Counted from the stretch's first letter, positions 24,162 through 34,119 are shown. The stretch: DNA of 64,000 bases from Knoellia sp. S7-12 (GCF_040518285.1 NZ_CP155449.1:2480001-2544000), one strand, 5' to 3'. Notes: generated from the sequence alone by a model not told the origin. Made by a program: numbers and translations.

Positions 24162-26168
24162 ATGTCCGAACGTGTGACCATGCCCGCCCTCGGCGAGTCC
24201 GTGACCGAGGGCACCGTCACCCGGTGGCTCAAGAACGTCGGTGACCAGGTCGAGGTGGACGAACCGCTGCTCGAGGTCTCGACCGACAAGGTCGACACCG
24301 AGATCCCCTCCCCCGTCTCTGGCACGCTCCAGGAGATCCTCGCCGAGGAGGACGAGACGGTCGCCGTGGGCGCCGACCTCGCCGTCATCGGCGACGGACC
24401 CGCCGAGGGCGGCGACGATGCCGCGCCCGCCGAGCAGCCCGCCGAGGCTCCGGCCCAGGACGCGCCGGCCGAACCCACCGCCGATGCCGAGGACAACTCC
24501 GGCGAGACCGGCGACGGCGACGCTCTCGACTCCCCGGCCGACCGGGACGAGGTCGCCGCAGCTGGTGACGAGGGTGGCCAAGAGCCTGCCGCCCCTCACA
24601 CCGACGCACCCGCCGAAGCTGCACCGGCAGAGTCCGCCCCGGCTGAGGCGGCACCTGCCGCGTCCCCGGCCAGTGGTGGCGGCGGCGGTGGCGGTGGCGG
24701 TGGCGGTGGCGGTGGCACGACCGTGACGATGCCGGCCCTCGGCGAGTCCGTGACCGAAGGCACGATCACCCGTTGGCTCAAGGCCGAGGGTGACGAGATC
24801 GCCGTCGACGAGCCGTTGCTCGAGGTCTCGACCGACAAGGTCGACACCGAGATCCCCTCCCCTGTCGCAGGCACCCTGAGCAAGATCCTCGTCCAGGAGG
24901 ACGAGACAGTCCCCGTGGGCGCCGACCTCGCCGTCATCGGTGGAGACGCAGCTGGAGCCGAGTCCGCTCCGGCCGCTGAGGCTGCACCGGCCCCTGTTGA
25001 GGAGCCGGCAGCCGCTCCGGAGGCGGAAGCTCCGAAGGAAGAGGCCCCAAAGGCGGAGGCTCCGAAGGAAGAGCCTGCCGCCGAGAGCAAGGCTCCGGAG
25101 CAGGCACAGGCCGTCGAGCAGGCGGTTGCTCCTGACGAGCCCGCCCCGGCGGCCAAGCCACAGCCCGCTGCTCCCGCTGCTCCTGCACCGGCAGAGCCTG
25201 CGGCCGCGAACACCGAGTCGCAGGACGCGTCGGCCTACGTCACTCCGCTCGTGCGCAAGATCGCGAACGAGAACGGCATCGACCTCGGGTCCATCACGGG
25301 CACCGGCGTCGGTGGCCGCATCCGCAAGCAGGATGTCCTCGCGGCCGCCGAGGCGGCCAAGGCTCCGGCCGAGGCCCCTGCTGCTGCTCCCGCTCCGGAC
25401 GGTGCCGCCACCTCGGCAGCCCCGAGCAAGGGCGCTGCAGTCGACACCAGCCTTCGCGGCACGACCCAGCCCATGACGCGTCTGCGCAAGATGATCGCCA
25501 AGCGCATGGTCGAGTCCTTGCAGACCTCGGCTCAGCTCACGACGGTGGTCGAAGTCGACGTCACCAAGATCGCGCGTCTGCGTGACCGCGCCAAGGCTGA
25601 CTTCGTTCGGCGCGAGGGCAGCAAGCTCAGCTTCCTGCCGTTCTTCACGCTCGCCGCGATCGAGGCTCTCAAGGCCCACCCGACGGTGAATGCCAGCATC
25701 GACGGCGACAACGTGACCTATCACGGCACCGAGAACGTCGGCATGGCGGTCGACACCGCCAAGGGCCTCCTCGTGCCGGTCGTCAAGAATGCCGGCGACC
25801 TCAACATCGCCGGGCTGTCGCGCAACATCGCCGATCTCGCGGAGCGCACGCGCACCAACAAGATCATGCCCGACGACCTCGCCGGCGGGACGTTCACGAT
25901 CACCAACACCGGTTCGCGTGGAGCCCTGTTCGACACGCCGATCATCAACCAGCCTCAGGTTGCCATCCTGGGCACCGGGGCCGTCGTCAAGCGACCGGTC
26001 GTCGTCAAGGACGCCGATGGTGGCGAGACGATCGCGATCCGCTCGATGGTCTACCTCGCGCTCTCCTACGACCACCGGATCGTCGACGGCGCGGATGCCG
26101 CCCGCTTCCTCACCACGGTCAAGGAGCGCCTCGAGGAAGGCGCCTTCGAAGCGGACCTGGGTCTCTAG
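24162..26168 (+). CDS. Dihydrolipoamide acyltransferase (E2) with two lipoyl domains
   Basis: The 668-aa E2 core of a 2-oxo acid dehydrogenase. Two nearly identical lipoyl domains (about 1-76 and 185-262) carry the lipoylated lysine in [12 protein letters not shown] (Lys43 and about Lys226). Between them is a long acidic Ala/Pro/Glu linker ending in a run of 13 glycines; a second Ala/Pro/Glu linker follows. The E3-binding domain is [19 protein letters not shown] and [14 protein letters not shown]. The C-terminal catalytic domain ends with the active site [22 protein letters not shown] precedes the ATG. Syntenic with mycobacterial DlaT/SucB; whether it serves pyruvate or 2-oxoglutarate cannot be told from sequence, so no symbol is given. 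Confidence 0.95.
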   Translation: MSERVTMPALGESVTEGTVTRWLKNVGDQVEVDEPLLEVSTDKVDTEIPSPVSGTLQEILAEEDETVAVGADLAVIGDGPAEGGDDAAPAEQPAEAPAQDAPAEPTADAEDNSGETGDGDALDSPADRDEVAAAGDEGGQEPAAPHTDAPAEAAPAESAPAEAAPAASPASGGGGGGGGGGGGGGTTVTMPALGESVTEGTITRWLKAEGDEIAVDEPLLEVSTDKVDTEIPSPVAGTLSKILVQEDETVPVGADLAVIGGDAAGAESAPAAEAAPAPVEEPAAAPEAEAPKEEAPKAEAPKEEPAAESKAPEQAQAVEQAVAPDEPAPAAKPQPAAPAAPAPAEPAAANTESQDASAYVTPLVRKIANENGIDLGSITGTGVGGRIRKQDVLAAAEAAKAPAEAPAAAPAPDGAATSAAPSKGAAVDTSLRGTTQPMTRLRKMIAKRMVESLQTSAQLTTVVEVDVTKIARLRDRAKADFVRREGSKLSFLPFFTLAAIEALKAHPTVNASIDGDNVTYHGTENVGMAVDTAKGLLVPVVKNAGDLNIAGLSRNIADLAERTRTNKIMPDDLAGGTFTITNTGSRGALFDTPIINQPQVAILGTGAVVKRPVVVKDADGGETIAIRSMVYLALSYDHRIVDGADAARFLTTVKERLEEGAFEADLGL

Positions 26169-26182
26169 AGACTCTGACGCAG

Positions 26183-27091
26183 ATGACTCACACGTCACAG
26201 CGCATCGCCGTCGCCGGCTCGTCCGGACTGATTGGCGGTGCGCTGTGTCGTTCCCTGCGTGAGCGCGGCGACGACGTCATCCGCCTCGTGCGGCGGCCAC
26301 CCGAGCACCCGTCGCAGGTCCAGTGGGATCCCTCGAGCCGACACCTGGACCCCGAGGTCCTCGACGGCGTCGACGCGGTCGTCAACCTTGCTGGTGTGAG
26401 CCTGGGCGCCCAGCGCTGGAGCCCCACGTTCAAGGCCGAGCTGATCGCGTCTCGCACAGATGGCACCACGGCGCTGGCCGCCGCGATTGCCGCCACCGGG
26501 AGGCCCATCCACCTCGTCAACGGGTCTGCTGTGGGCTACTACGGCGACCGGGGCGAGGAGGTGCTCACCGAAGAAAGCACCGCTGGCTCGGGGTTCCTCG
26601 TCGACCTCGTCCACGCGTGGGAAGGGGCCACCGAGCCGGCTCGGGCATCGGGAGCGCCCGTGGCCCGACTGCGCACCGGCATCGTCCTGGCCCCAGAGGG
26701 GGACGCGATCAAGACTCTGCTCCGCCTCACGAAACTCGGGCTCGGCGGTCCCCTCGGCAACGGGAAGCACTACTGGCCCTGGATCACGCTCGCCGACCAC
26801 GTGCGGGCGATCCAGCACGTGCTCGACCAGAAGCTCGAGGGCCCGGTGAACCTCACCGGCCCCGAGCCTGCCCGCCAGCGCGACATCGTCGCCGAGATGG
26901 GGCGTCAGCTCCATCGCCCGACGCTCCTGCCGGCACCCACATTCGCCCTGCGTCTGGTCGTGGGCGAGATGGCTGGCGACATCGTCGCGAGCCAACGTGC
27001 GTTGCCGAAACGACTGCTGGACACTGGATTCAGCCACGAGCAGGCGACGCTGACCAACGCGATTCGCTGGCTGCTGGCCACCCCTGGCTGA
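26183..27091 (+). CDS. TIGR01777-family NAD-dependent epimerase-like protein
   Basis: A 302-aa extended-SDR fold protein. The nucleotide-binding loop is VAGSSGLIGGALCRSL, followed by VVNLAGVSLGAQRWS, NGSAVGYYGDRGEEVLTEES (active-site region with Tyr) and LRTGIVLAPEGDAIKTLL; the family-specific end is LLDTGFSHEQATLTNAI. It begins 15 bp after the E2 stop and is probably co-transcribed with it, as in mycobacteria (Rv2216). The substrate is unknown. Confidence 0.92.
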   Translation: MTHTSQRIAVAGSSGLIGGALCRSLRERGDDVIRLVRRPPEHPSQVQWDPSSRHLDPEVLDGVDAVVNLAGVSLGAQRWSPTFKAELIASRTDGTTALAAAIAATGRPIHLVNGSAVGYYGDRGEEVLTEESTAGSGFLVDLVHAWEGATEPARASGAPVARLRTGIVLAPEGDAIKTLLRLTKLGLGGPLGNGKHYWPWITLADHVRAIQHVLDQKLEGPVNLTGPEPARQRDIVAEMGRQLHRPTLLPAPTFALRLVVGEMAGDIVASQRALPKRLLDTGFSHEQATLTNAIRWLLATPG

Positions 27092-27110
27092 GGATCACAC
27101 CGCCGGAGGA

Positions 27111-28748
27111 TCACACCGGGACGGCACGCACGTCGTGGACGCGCCAACCCGAATCAGTGCGCACGAGGTCGAGGAGCACCGGGGCCGCAGTCACGGCGGG
27201 TCGACGCACGTCGCCGCCGGGACCCCTCACCACATGGGCACCGGTATCGATGCGTGCTCGGACGGTGGTGACTCCCTCGGACTCCCCCACGAACGTGGCC
27301 TCACGCACCGTGAAGGTCAGTCCGACATATCGCTGCTTGGCCTGCTGCACCCCGGCAAGGACTTCCGTGTCTCGCGCCAGCGCCGGTGAGCGGGCTGCAT
27401 CGACCTCAACGAGTCTGGCCGCGATCCCGCTCGACCACGCGGCAGCCCGCGCCTGCGCCAGCGCGCGAACGAGCCCGAGGGGGTCCTCACGCGGGGCGTC
27501 CTTCGGCACCCTCGGGTCCGAGGAAGCCGACCCCGTCGTGAGCGCGGGGTCGCCAGAGCCAGTCAACGTCTCCGCGTCGGGCTGCACCCCGGCACCGCTG
27601 TCCGTCGACGGCGCCGCGGTCGAGGCCCGGGCATCGTCGCGGCCCCCGCTCCACGCCACCACCCCAAGGGCCACCGCTGCCACGGTCGCGAGGACCAGGA
27701 CGAATGGCGCAAGAGCCCGCACACCCCGAAGGACCGAGCTGGCCGCGCTCCTCGCCGCGGAGGTGGAGGGCATGCGACGACGAACGACGTCCCCAGCACT
27801 GCGGCGCCTGGGCGGCCTCGCCGTCTCGGCACCGTCGGCCGACGACCGAGCAGCCGCGCGGATGCGTCGAGTGAGCAGACTGACGTCGTCGCCGCCCCTC
27901 ACGAGGACCAGGGGCTCCGCAGGGGCGCTCTCGAAGATCGCCACTGCCAGGGCGTCGGCGTCGGGCCGGTCTTCGGGGCGCGACCGCAGGGCACCCTCGA
28001 TGGCGCTCACCAGCTCATCAGGAAGCCCGGGTGCCCGCTCGCCAAGACGTCCACGCAGGACGGCCGGGCCGGGCGCCTCGCCCGTCAGCGCGAACCAGGC
28101 CAGCGCGCCGAGAGCGTAGGTGTCGGACGTAGTCGTCGGCACCGCGCCGATCGCGACCTCCGGTGCGACGAACCCCTCCGTCCCACGGAGCTCGCCGGGA
28201 CGCTCGCCCACGATTCGCGCCACCCCCAGGTCGGCCAGGAAGGGACGACCCTCGAGATCGAGCAGCACATTGTCGGGCGAGACGTCACCGTGGACGACAC
28301 CCATGCCGTGGAGCCGGCCCAAGGTCGACGCGATGGGGCTGAGCACGGTGACCACCTCGCCCGGGGCGAGGTGTCCGCGAGCCCGCACTGCCGCCCCCAA
28401 GGTGCCGCCGGCCAAGTGGTCGAGCACGAGGGCGATGTCACCGCTCGGGAGCGCCATCGCCTCACGCAGCCGGACAAGGTGCGGCTCGGCGATCCGACCA
28501 AGGACGGCCAGCTCGACCAGCGCATCCTCGGCGTCGATGGCCGGGACCACCTTGATCGCGACCATGTCACCGGCCGTGTTGGTCGCTGACCACACGGCAC
28601 CGGAGCCGCCCTGTCCGATCGGCTCGAGCACGTCGTAGCCGGGCACGCTGGGAGCGCGGTGGTCCACGATCCGGTGACGGCCGGCATACCGGCTGTCGAG
28701 GGCCTTGCCCATGGTCTCCATGACGCCATGGTTGCCGAGATGGCCCAA
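27111..28748 (-). CDS. Membrane-anchored Ser/Thr protein kinase with atypical HGD motif
   Basis: A 545-aa PknB-like kinase. The glycine loop is IGQGGSGAVWSA, with catalytic Lys66 in VAIKVV. The catalytic loop is VVHGDVSPDNVLL, so HRD is HGD (Asp155, Asn160 kept). The magnesium motif is DLG (173-175) instead of DFG. PEV in FVAPEVAIG marks the activation segment end. Residues about 300-345 are basic juxtamembrane sequence, a single membrane segment lies near 348-368 (LAPFVLVLATVAAVALGVV), and an extracytoplasmic domain of about 170 residues ends TDSGWRVHDVRAV. The start among 28748, 28721 and 28712 is uncertain. Loss of the HRD arginine suggests activity independent of activation-loop phosphorylation (inference). 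Confidence 0.88.
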   Translation of the reverse strand: MGHLGNHGVMETMGKALDSRYAGRHRIVDHRAPSVPGYDVLEPIGQGGSGAVWSATNTAGDMVAIKVVPAIDAEDALVELAVLGRIAEPHLVRLREAMALPSGDIALVLDHLAGGTLGAAVRARGHLAPGEVVTVLSPIASTLGRLHGMGVVHGDVSPDNVLLDLEGRPFLADLGVARIVGERPGELRGTEGFVAPEVAIGAVPTTTSDTYALGALAWFALTGEAPGPAVLRGRLGERAPGLPDELVSAIEGALRSRPEDRPDADALAVAIFESAPAEPLVLVRGGDDVSLLTRRIRAAARSSADGAETARPPRRRSAGDVVRRRMPSTSAARSAASSVLRGVRALAPFVLVLATVAAVALGVVAWSGGRDDARASTAAPSTDSGAGVQPDAETLTGSGDPALTTGSASSDPRVPKDAPREDPLGLVRALAQARAAAWSSGIAARLVEVDAARSPALARDTEVLAGVQQAKQRYVGLTFTVREATFVGESEGVTTVRARIDTGAHVVRGPGGDVRRPAVTAAPVLLDLVRTDSGWRVHDVRAVPV

Positions 28749-28772
28749 GCCACCGCGAGCTTTTCCACAGGG

Positions 28773-29399
28773 TCAGACGATGCGCTCCCCCGCCGAGGCG
28801 ACGCCGAGCCACGTGTGCGGGTTGCCGTCCCAGCACCAGCCCAGTTTTGGCGCGCGCTCGCTGATCCACATGGCCGGGACGCGGCGGTCGGACCGACGCG
28901 AACCAGAGAGCATGAAGCACTTGTTCTTCTCGAGAAGCTGCGGCGCCTGGGTGACGACGGCGATCCCCTCATCGATCGTGAGCGGAGTTCGTCCCCGGTC
29001 CCGGATGACCGGCAGCGCCTCCTCCGGCCGGACCCCACAGAACTCCTCGCCGCGGTCGACGTCCACGAGCAGGTAGGCATGGGCGTTGGGCACCTCGAGT
29101 TCGGGCAACGGGTCATAGGTCGCGAGGTCTCCGGGCGCGTGGTTGCGGTCGACGACGCCGGGCTTGCGCCCGCCGACGAGGCGGAGGAGCGGCACCGTCG
29201 TGGTCGGGTCCACGAGTGCGCGCGTCACGACGACGACGTATGCCGTCCGTCCCGGTTCGTCCTTCGACTTCACCTCATCGAGACGGCGGGCCTGTTCGGC
29301 CAACGGAGCGAGCGTGGCGTGAAAGGTCCTCTCGCTCAAGCCCGCCAGCGCCGGGTACCCCAGTTCCATGAGCCTGTTGACCTGGTCCTCAAATGACAT
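28773..29399 (-). CDS. DUF5701 family protein
   Basis: A 208-aa soluble protein beginning SFEDQVNRLMELGYPALAGL, the recognisable start of the actinobacterial DUF5701 family. Later blocks include VVVTRALVDPTTTVPLL, HAYLLVDVDRGEEFCGVRPE and KCFMLSGSRRSDRRVPAMW. No catalytic motif is known. Its stop is 24 bp before the kinase start and both run in the same direction, so they may form an operon. GGAGAG precedes the ATG. Confidence 0.85.
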   Translation of the reverse strand: MSFEDQVNRLMELGYPALAGLSERTFHATLAPLAEQARRLDEVKSKDEPGRTAYVVVVTRALVDPTTTVPLLRLVGGRKPGVVDRNHAPGDLATYDPLPELEVPNAHAYLLVDVDRGEEFCGVRPEEALPVIRDRGRTPLTIDEGIAVVTQAPQLLEKNKCFMLSGSRRSDRRVPAMWISERAPKLGWCWDGNPHTWLGVASAGERIV

Positions 29400-29469
29400 G
29401 CGCTCTCCCTCTGCTTCGGCGACGGGTACTCAACGCGCGGCCGCCGCCGGTCGTTCCCCGGGCCAGCAC

Positions 29470-29475
29470 TAGGGT
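29470..29475 (+). promoter_or_regulatory. -10 box of the peptidase E gene, leaderless
   Basis: TAGGGT, 7 bases before ATG 29483. Confidence 0.5.
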
Positions 29476-29482
29476 CGGATCC

Positions 29483-30217
29483 ATGCCTGCCGACCAGCCC
29501 ACGATCCTTGCCACCTCGGGTGGCTACCGCCCTTCCAGCCGGACCTACCTCGAGTTCGACGCCTTGGTGCACCACGCCGTCGAGCTCTCCGGGGTCACGG
29601 GACGGCGCCCCAGGATCACCGTCCTCGGCACGGCGAGTGGCGACCAGCGGTTCTTCAACGACCACCTCCACCAGGCGGGACGGGTCGCGGGCTTCGAGAT
29701 CTCGACCCTTGACCTCTTCCCGATGCCGAACCACGACGACGTGCCCGGGCTGCTCCTCGACCAGGACGTCATCTGGGTCAATGGCGGCTCGGTGGCGAAC
29801 CTCCTGGCGGTGTGGGCCGTCCACGACCTCGGTCCGGCGATGCGCGCCGCGTGGGAAGCGGGCGTCGTTCTCTCTGGCGTCTCTGCAGGGTCCATCTGTT
29901 GGTACATCGGCGGCACGACCGACTCGTTCGGACCGGAGCTGCGGGCCGTCACCAACGGCCTCGCGCTCCTCCCCTACGGCAACGGTGTGCACTACGACTC
30001 CGAGGCCCGCCGACGGCCGCTGGTCCACGAGCTCGTGGCCGCCGGCACTCTGCCCACGACGCACTGCACCGACGACGGCGTGGGGCTCGTCTATCACGGC
30101 ACCGAGCTCGTCGAGGCCGTCTCGGAGCGTGACGGCAAGGGCGCCTACATGGTCACGCGTGACGGCGACTCGGCCGTCGAGGAGCGGATCGAACCTCGTC
30201 GTCTCACCAACCCGTGA
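29483..30217 (+). CDS. Peptidase E-like protein (S51 family)
   Basis: A 244-aa class-I glutamine-amidotransferase-fold peptidase. ILATSGGYRPSSRTYLEFD begins the fold, and the nucleophile elbow is LSGVSAGSICWYIGGTTDS with catalytic Ser in SAG. IWVNGGSVANLLAVW is the other S51 hallmark (NGGN-like oxyanion loop). S51 enzymes split Asp-X dipeptides or cyanophycin; without cyanophycin synthetase nearby, dipeptide processing is more likely. ATG 29483 is set by its -10 box. It converges with the DinB gene at 6 bp. Confidence 0.88.
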   Translation: MPADQPTILATSGGYRPSSRTYLEFDALVHHAVELSGVTGRRPRITVLGTASGDQRFFNDHLHQAGRVAGFEISTLDLFPMPNHDDVPGLLLDQDVIWVNGGSVANLLAVWAVHDLGPAMRAAWEAGVVLSGVSAGSICWYIGGTTDSFGPELRAVTNGLALLPYGNGVHYDSEARRRPLVHELVAAGTLPTTHCTDDGVGLVYHGTELVEAVSERDGKGAYMVTRDGDSAVEERIEPRRLTNP

Positions 30218-30223
30218 CGGACC

Positions 30224-30817
30224 TCAGCGGAAGCTGTCTGCGCTGTCCTGCAACCGATTTCGATACGTTTCCCAATAGGCCGCGTCACCATCAGGCAGGT
30301 TGCTCGAGTCGGGTCTCATCCCCGCAGCACCGTCGATGAGTTCGCGGACGATGTCCAGATGACCGGCGTGCCGGTTGGTCTCGGCGATCATGTGGACGAG
30401 GAACCACTGCACCGACACGGAGGTGCCGGCGTCCCCCCACCATGGGACGGCACCAGTGGCCTCGAGGCCCAGCTCGTCGATGACGGCGTCGCAGTGGGCA
30501 GCCACCCGTCGATAGAGCTCGATGATCGAGTCCCGCGACTCCTCGGCGCTCGCCCACATGTCCGCGTTGTCCTCGAGGGTGTCGTCCATCATCTCAGCGA
30601 ACCAGCCGGGCATGTCCGGCACCGGGCGTCCCATGCAGTCACCGAAGTAGCCTGCCTCGACCCCGGCCAGATGCTTGACCACACCGAGAAGGTTGGTGCC
30701 CGTCGGCGTGAGCGGCCGACGGACGTCGTATTCCGACAGTCCCTCGAGCTTCCAAAGCACCTCATCACGAGTCCTGCTCAGATAGCGCTGCAGGACGGCC
30801 TTGTGTGCGTCGGTCAT
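30224..30817 (-). CDS. DinB-family metal-dependent protein
   Basis: A 197-aa four-helix-bundle protein of the DinB/DUF664 group. KLEGLSEYDVRRPLTPTGTN and LLGVVKHLAGVEAGYFGDC contain the first histidine ligand, and VHMIAETNRHAGHLDIVREL contains the two others, the typical three-His site. Relatives include mycothiol-dependent maleylpyruvate isomerase and bacillithiol transferases, so a thiol-transfer reaction is possible. It follows the Gfo/Idh gene with 1 bp between stop and start, so it is co-translated. Confidence 0.88.
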   Translation of the reverse strand: MTDAHKAVLQRYLSRTRDEVLWKLEGLSEYDVRRPLTPTGTNLLGVVKHLAGVEAGYFGDCMGRPVPDMPGWFAEMMDDTLEDNADMWASAEESRDSIIELYRRVAAHCDAVIDELGLEATGAVPWWGDAGTSVSVQWFLVHMIAETNRHAGHLDIVRELIDGAAGMRPDSSNLPDGDAAYWETYRNRLQDSADSFR

Positions 30818-30818
30818 G

Positions 30819-31877
30819 TCAGGACTCCTCGTGGGTGTGCCCGGGGCGAAGCCCCGGGGTGATGACCTCGACGACTCGCTCGCCCTCGGCGCTGACGCGG
30901 GCCGCGTCGATGACTGCGAGCGTGTGGATGGCGTCGCGGGGGTCGACCGGCATGGCGGCCTGTCGGTCCGGAGCTCCCAGAGCAGCACCGACAGCGCGAT
31001 AGAAGTCGACCTGACTCGCGGGCGTGGTGGGCACCGCCTCTCGATCCGTCGAGCGATGGAGCCAACCGCAGTGATCGGCATCGGCATCCGCGATGTCGGG
31101 GAAGACGTTGGGCTCGCCCTCGAACTCGTTCTGGACATAAGCCCCGTCGCGGCCGAGCAGTCGAACGCGAGGCCCTGCCGCGCCGGAGACGGACGTGGCA
31201 CCGAGGTGACTGACGACGCCGGACTCGTGACGGCATACGAGGAAGGCATCGTCCTCGGCCGGGGTGGTGTGCGACTCGACCGTGGCGAACACGGTGAGGA
31301 TCGGCCCGAAGAGCTGAACAGCCGAGTCGATGAGGTGCGCGTGCAGGTCGAGCAGGATGCCGCCACCCTCTGCCGCCGAAGCATTCTCGCGCCAGCGGTC
31401 CTTGGGCACTGGACGCCACCGCTCCCACCGCAACTCGCACCGGAACGGCTCGCCTGCAAGCCGATCCGCTACGACGGTGGCCAGAGTGGTGTGCGACGGG
31501 TCGTAACGTCGGTTGTGGAACACCGTGAGCGGCACTTCGGCCTGCTCAGCCGCGTCGACGACCGTCAGGCAGTCGTCGGCATTGACGGCGAGGGGCTTGT
31601 CGACGACGCAGGCGATGCCCGCCTCGACGACCTTCAGGGCATGCTCCAGATGACTCCCGCTCGGCGTCGCCAACACGATGACGTCGAGGCCCTCCACAGC
31701 CAGGAGCGCGTCGAGGTCGTCGACCACCAACGCATCGGGGAAGTCCTCGGCGACCTCAGCCCGACGATCTGGGTTCGATGTGGCCACGGCAGCGAGCTCG
31801 AGCCCCGCGTCGCGGATGAGCGGCGCGTGGATCCCCCGCCCGGCCGATGCATACCCTGCAAGTCCGACTCTCACCAT
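30819..31877 (-). CDS. Gfo/Idh/MocA-family oxidoreductase
   Basis: A 352-aa NAD(P)-dependent dehydrogenase. The Rossmann loop is VGLAGYASAGRGIHAPLIR, followed by VLATPSGSHLEHALKVVEAG and the signature VVDKPLAV with catalytic Lys (EKP-like). RYDPSHTTLATVV and GGGILLDLHAHLIDSAVQLF form the substrate side with the usual DxxxH motif (DLHAHLID). Probable substrates are sugars or inositol derivatives. The start, ATG 31877, is 7 bp after TAGGGT. It is coupled to the DinB gene. Confidence 0.92.
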   Translation of the reverse strand: MVRVGLAGYASAGRGIHAPLIRDAGLELAAVATSNPDRRAEVAEDFPDALVVDDLDALLAVEGLDVIVLATPSGSHLEHALKVVEAGIACVVDKPLAVNADDCLTVVDAAEQAEVPLTVFHNRRYDPSHTTLATVVADRLAGEPFRCELRWERWRPVPKDRWRENASAAEGGGILLDLHAHLIDSAVQLFGPILTVFATVESHTTPAEDDAFLVCRHESGVVSHLGATSVSGAAGPRVRLLGRDGAYVQNEFEGEPNVFPDIADADADHCGWLHRSTDREAVPTTPASQVDFYRAVGAALGAPDRQAAMPVDPRDAIHTLAVIDAARVSAEGERVVEVITPGLRPGHTHEES

Positions 31878-31884
31878 GTCGAGA

Positions 31885-31890
31885 ACCCTA
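31885..31890 (-). promoter_or_regulatory. -10 box of the Gfo/Idh gene, leaderless
   Basis: TAGGGT on the minus strand, 7 bases before ATG 31877. It overlaps the stop codon of the MMPL gene. Confidence 0.5.
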
Positions 31891-34113
31891 GTGCTCGACA
31901 CCCTCTCGCACTCGGTGCCTCCCATGACGGTCGCCGCGCCCCCCGTCCAGCCGGGCTGGCCACCACACCCGCGGGCCGATGTCGTAGGCCAGCGCGGGCA
32001 CGAGGAGGCTGCGGACGACGAAGGTGTCGAGGATGACGCCGAAGGCGACGATGAACGCCACCTGCACGAGGAAGACCAGCGGCAGGATGCTCAGGGCGGA
32101 AAAGGTTGCGGCGAGGACGATCCCGGCACTCGTGATGACGCCACCGGTGACGGCGAGACCCACGAGGACCCCCGGTCGGGTGCCCCGACGGACCGACTCC
32201 TCGCGCACCCGGGTCATGAGGAAGATCGAGTAGTCGATGCCCAGGGCCACGAGGAAGACGAAGCCATAGAGCGGGATCGCCGGATCGCTGTCGGGGAAGC
32301 CGAGGAGGTGCTCGAACACGAGCGCGGCGACTCCGATCGTCGCCGCGAAGGAGATGACGTTGGCGACAACGAGAAGCAGCGGGGCGAGCACCGACCGCAG
32401 CAACAGGCACAGCACGAGGAAGATCACGATGAGGATCGCCGGCACGATGACGCGTAGGTCGCGTCCGCTCGCGTCGAGGACATCGAGGTTGATCGCGGCC
32501 TGCCCACCGACGAGGGCGTCGGGGCTGATGTCATCGAGTGAGGCGCGCAGACGTCGCACCGTCTCCTCGGCCGCCGGGCTGTCGGCCGAGGAGGTCGCCG
32601 TCCCCTGCACCAGTTGGAGTCCGTCGACGGGCTCCGGCGTCGGCATGTCCTGTCCGGGGATGGCCGGCGCGAGACCGATGTAGGCGTCGTCGATGCCCGG
32701 GTCTGCAGCGAGGGCGTTCCGGGTGGCGTCGGCCCGGTCTGCGGGCACGATGACCTGGACGGGGCTGCCCGACCCGGCAGCGAAGTGCCGCTCGATGGCC
32801 TCCTGGGCCTCCACGGAGTCGGTGGCCGTGAGGAACGTGTCCTTGATGCTCACGCCCTCGGCCCGGAACGTCGGAGCGAAGCTTGCCGCCGCGAGCAGGG
32901 CCACGAGGGTCAACACCCAGGTTCGGCGCGGGTGTCGCTCGATGAGCCCGGCCACGCGTCCCCAAAGGGAACGCGTCCCGACGGCATCCTCGGCATGGGC
33001 TTGGTCGACGCGAGGAGCAAACGGCCAGAACGCCTTTCGTCCAAAGACGAGAAGCACGGCGGGCAGGAAGGTCAGAGCAGAGAGCACGGCGCCCGCGATG
33101 CCCAGGGCGCCCACGGGCCCGAGCCCCGCCGTGTTGCGCAGCGACGCCAGGAGCAGACACAGGAGCCCGAGGACGACGGTCGCTGCGGACGCCACGATGG
33201 GTTCGACCGCACCCCGCCACGCCTTCTTGAGGGCCACCCACGTGCTCGCTTCCACGTGCAGCTCCTCGCGGAAGCGGCTCACGAGCAGGAGCGCGTAGTC
33301 GGTCGCGGCACCGACGACGAGGATGAACATGATCCCTTGCGACTGGCCGGAAAGCTCGATCGTTCCGCTCTCCGCGAGCGGTCGGATGACGAGCACTGCG
33401 AGGCTGAGGCCGAAGACCGCGCTGAGCAGCACGGTGATGGGCAGGATCGGGCTGCGATAGACAACGAGCAGGATGATGAGCACGACCGCGAGGGCCACGA
33501 GGAGCAGCACTCCGTCAATGCCCGCGAACGCGGCGGAGAAGTCGGCGACGAGGCCGCCTGGCCCTCCCACGTGGGTCGTCAGTCCGGTGCCGGTGAGCGC
33601 GACCCGCGCCTTCACCCGCACCTCCTCTGCGGCGAGGATGATCGGCGCCTCGCCGTCGACGACCTCAGACGCAGCTGTCTCCTTGAGGGGGATGACGATG
33701 AGCGCGGCCCGCCTGTCCTCACTGGGGATCGGGGAGAGCTGGGCGCCCTCGACCACGTAGTCACCGAGCGTCCGTTCCGTCCCCGGAAACGGCAGGGCCG
33801 GAAGCTCACGGGTGAGCTGGACCAGCGCAAGCCCGTCCTCGGCGTCGAGTTCGGCACCGTCGCGCTGCTCGGCGATGACGATGAGCGGGATCTGGTCCTC
33901 GTCGCTGAACCTGGCCACGGCGTTGAGAACGGCGGTCGACTCGGCGTCGGCAGGCAGGAACGAGGCGTTGTCGTTCTTCTGCACCTCGGACAGCCGCCCC
34001 GTGGCCGGCCCACCCACTGCACCGACCGCGAGCCAGCAGAGGATGACGACCAGGGCACCGATCAGCACGATTCGAGGGCGACCCGTCCCCGGGCTCGCGT
34101 TGCGCAGACTCAC
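31888..34113 (-). CDS. MMPL/RND-family transporter
   Basis: A 741-aa polytopic membrane protein of the actinobacterial MMPL group. A first membrane helix near residues 13-33 precedes an extracytoplasmic domain (about 40-205). Helices 2-6 follow (VLLLVALAVVLIILLVVY to FLPAVLLVFG), including the conserved GAATDYALLLVSRFREEL. The layout then repeats with a second extracellular domain, RVIVPAILIVIFLVLCLLL, and the second copy GIDYSIFLMTRVREE. The paired Asp-Tyr motifs (TDYALL and IDYSIF) are the proton-relay residues of this family. Substrates are usually lipids or hydrophobic compounds. GTG 34113 is leaderless; lipB is divergent. Confidence 0.93.
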   Translation of the reverse strand: MSLRNASPGTGRPRIVLIGALVVILCWLAVGAVGGPATGRLSEVQKNDNASFLPADAESTAVLNAVARFSDEDQIPLIVIAEQRDGAELDAEDGLALVQLTRELPALPFPGTERTLGDYVVEGAQLSPIPSEDRRAALIVIPLKETAASEVVDGEAPIILAAEEVRVKARVALTGTGLTTHVGGPGGLVADFSAAFAGIDGVLLLVALAVVLIILLVVYRSPILPITVLLSAVFGLSLAVLVIRPLAESGTIELSGQSQGIMFILVVGAATDYALLLVSRFREELHVEASTWVALKKAWRGAVEPIVASAATVVLGLLCLLLASLRNTAGLGPVGALGIAGAVLSALTFLPAVLLVFGRKAFWPFAPRVDQAHAEDAVGTRSLWGRVAGLIERHPRRTWVLTLVALLAAASFAPTFRAEGVSIKDTFLTATDSVEAQEAIERHFAAGSGSPVQVIVPADRADATRNALAADPGIDDAYIGLAPAIPGQDMPTPEPVDGLQLVQGTATSSADSPAAEETVRRLRASLDDISPDALVGGQAAINLDVLDASGRDLRVIVPAILIVIFLVLCLLLRSVLAPLLLVVANVISFAATIGVAALVFEHLLGFPDSDPAIPLYGFVFLVALGIDYSIFLMTRVREESVRRGTRPGVLVGLAVTGGVITSAGIVLAATFSALSILPLVFLVQVAFIVAFGVILDTFVVRSLLVPALAYDIGPRVWWPARLDGGRGDRHGRHRVREGVEH

Positions 34114-34119
34114 CCAGCC

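Noticed and set aside
24666..24720. GGTGGC run in the E2 gene considered as a hypervariable microsatellite
   Set aside because: It encodes a 13-glycine interdomain linker, common in E2 proteins; length variation is possible but would be functionally neutral.
22983..26198. Very long open frame (1071 codons) on the minus strand opposite lpd and the E2 gene
   Set aside because: It is the antisense of two certain genes and arises from GC-rich codon structure; composition is arbitrary and no motif is present.
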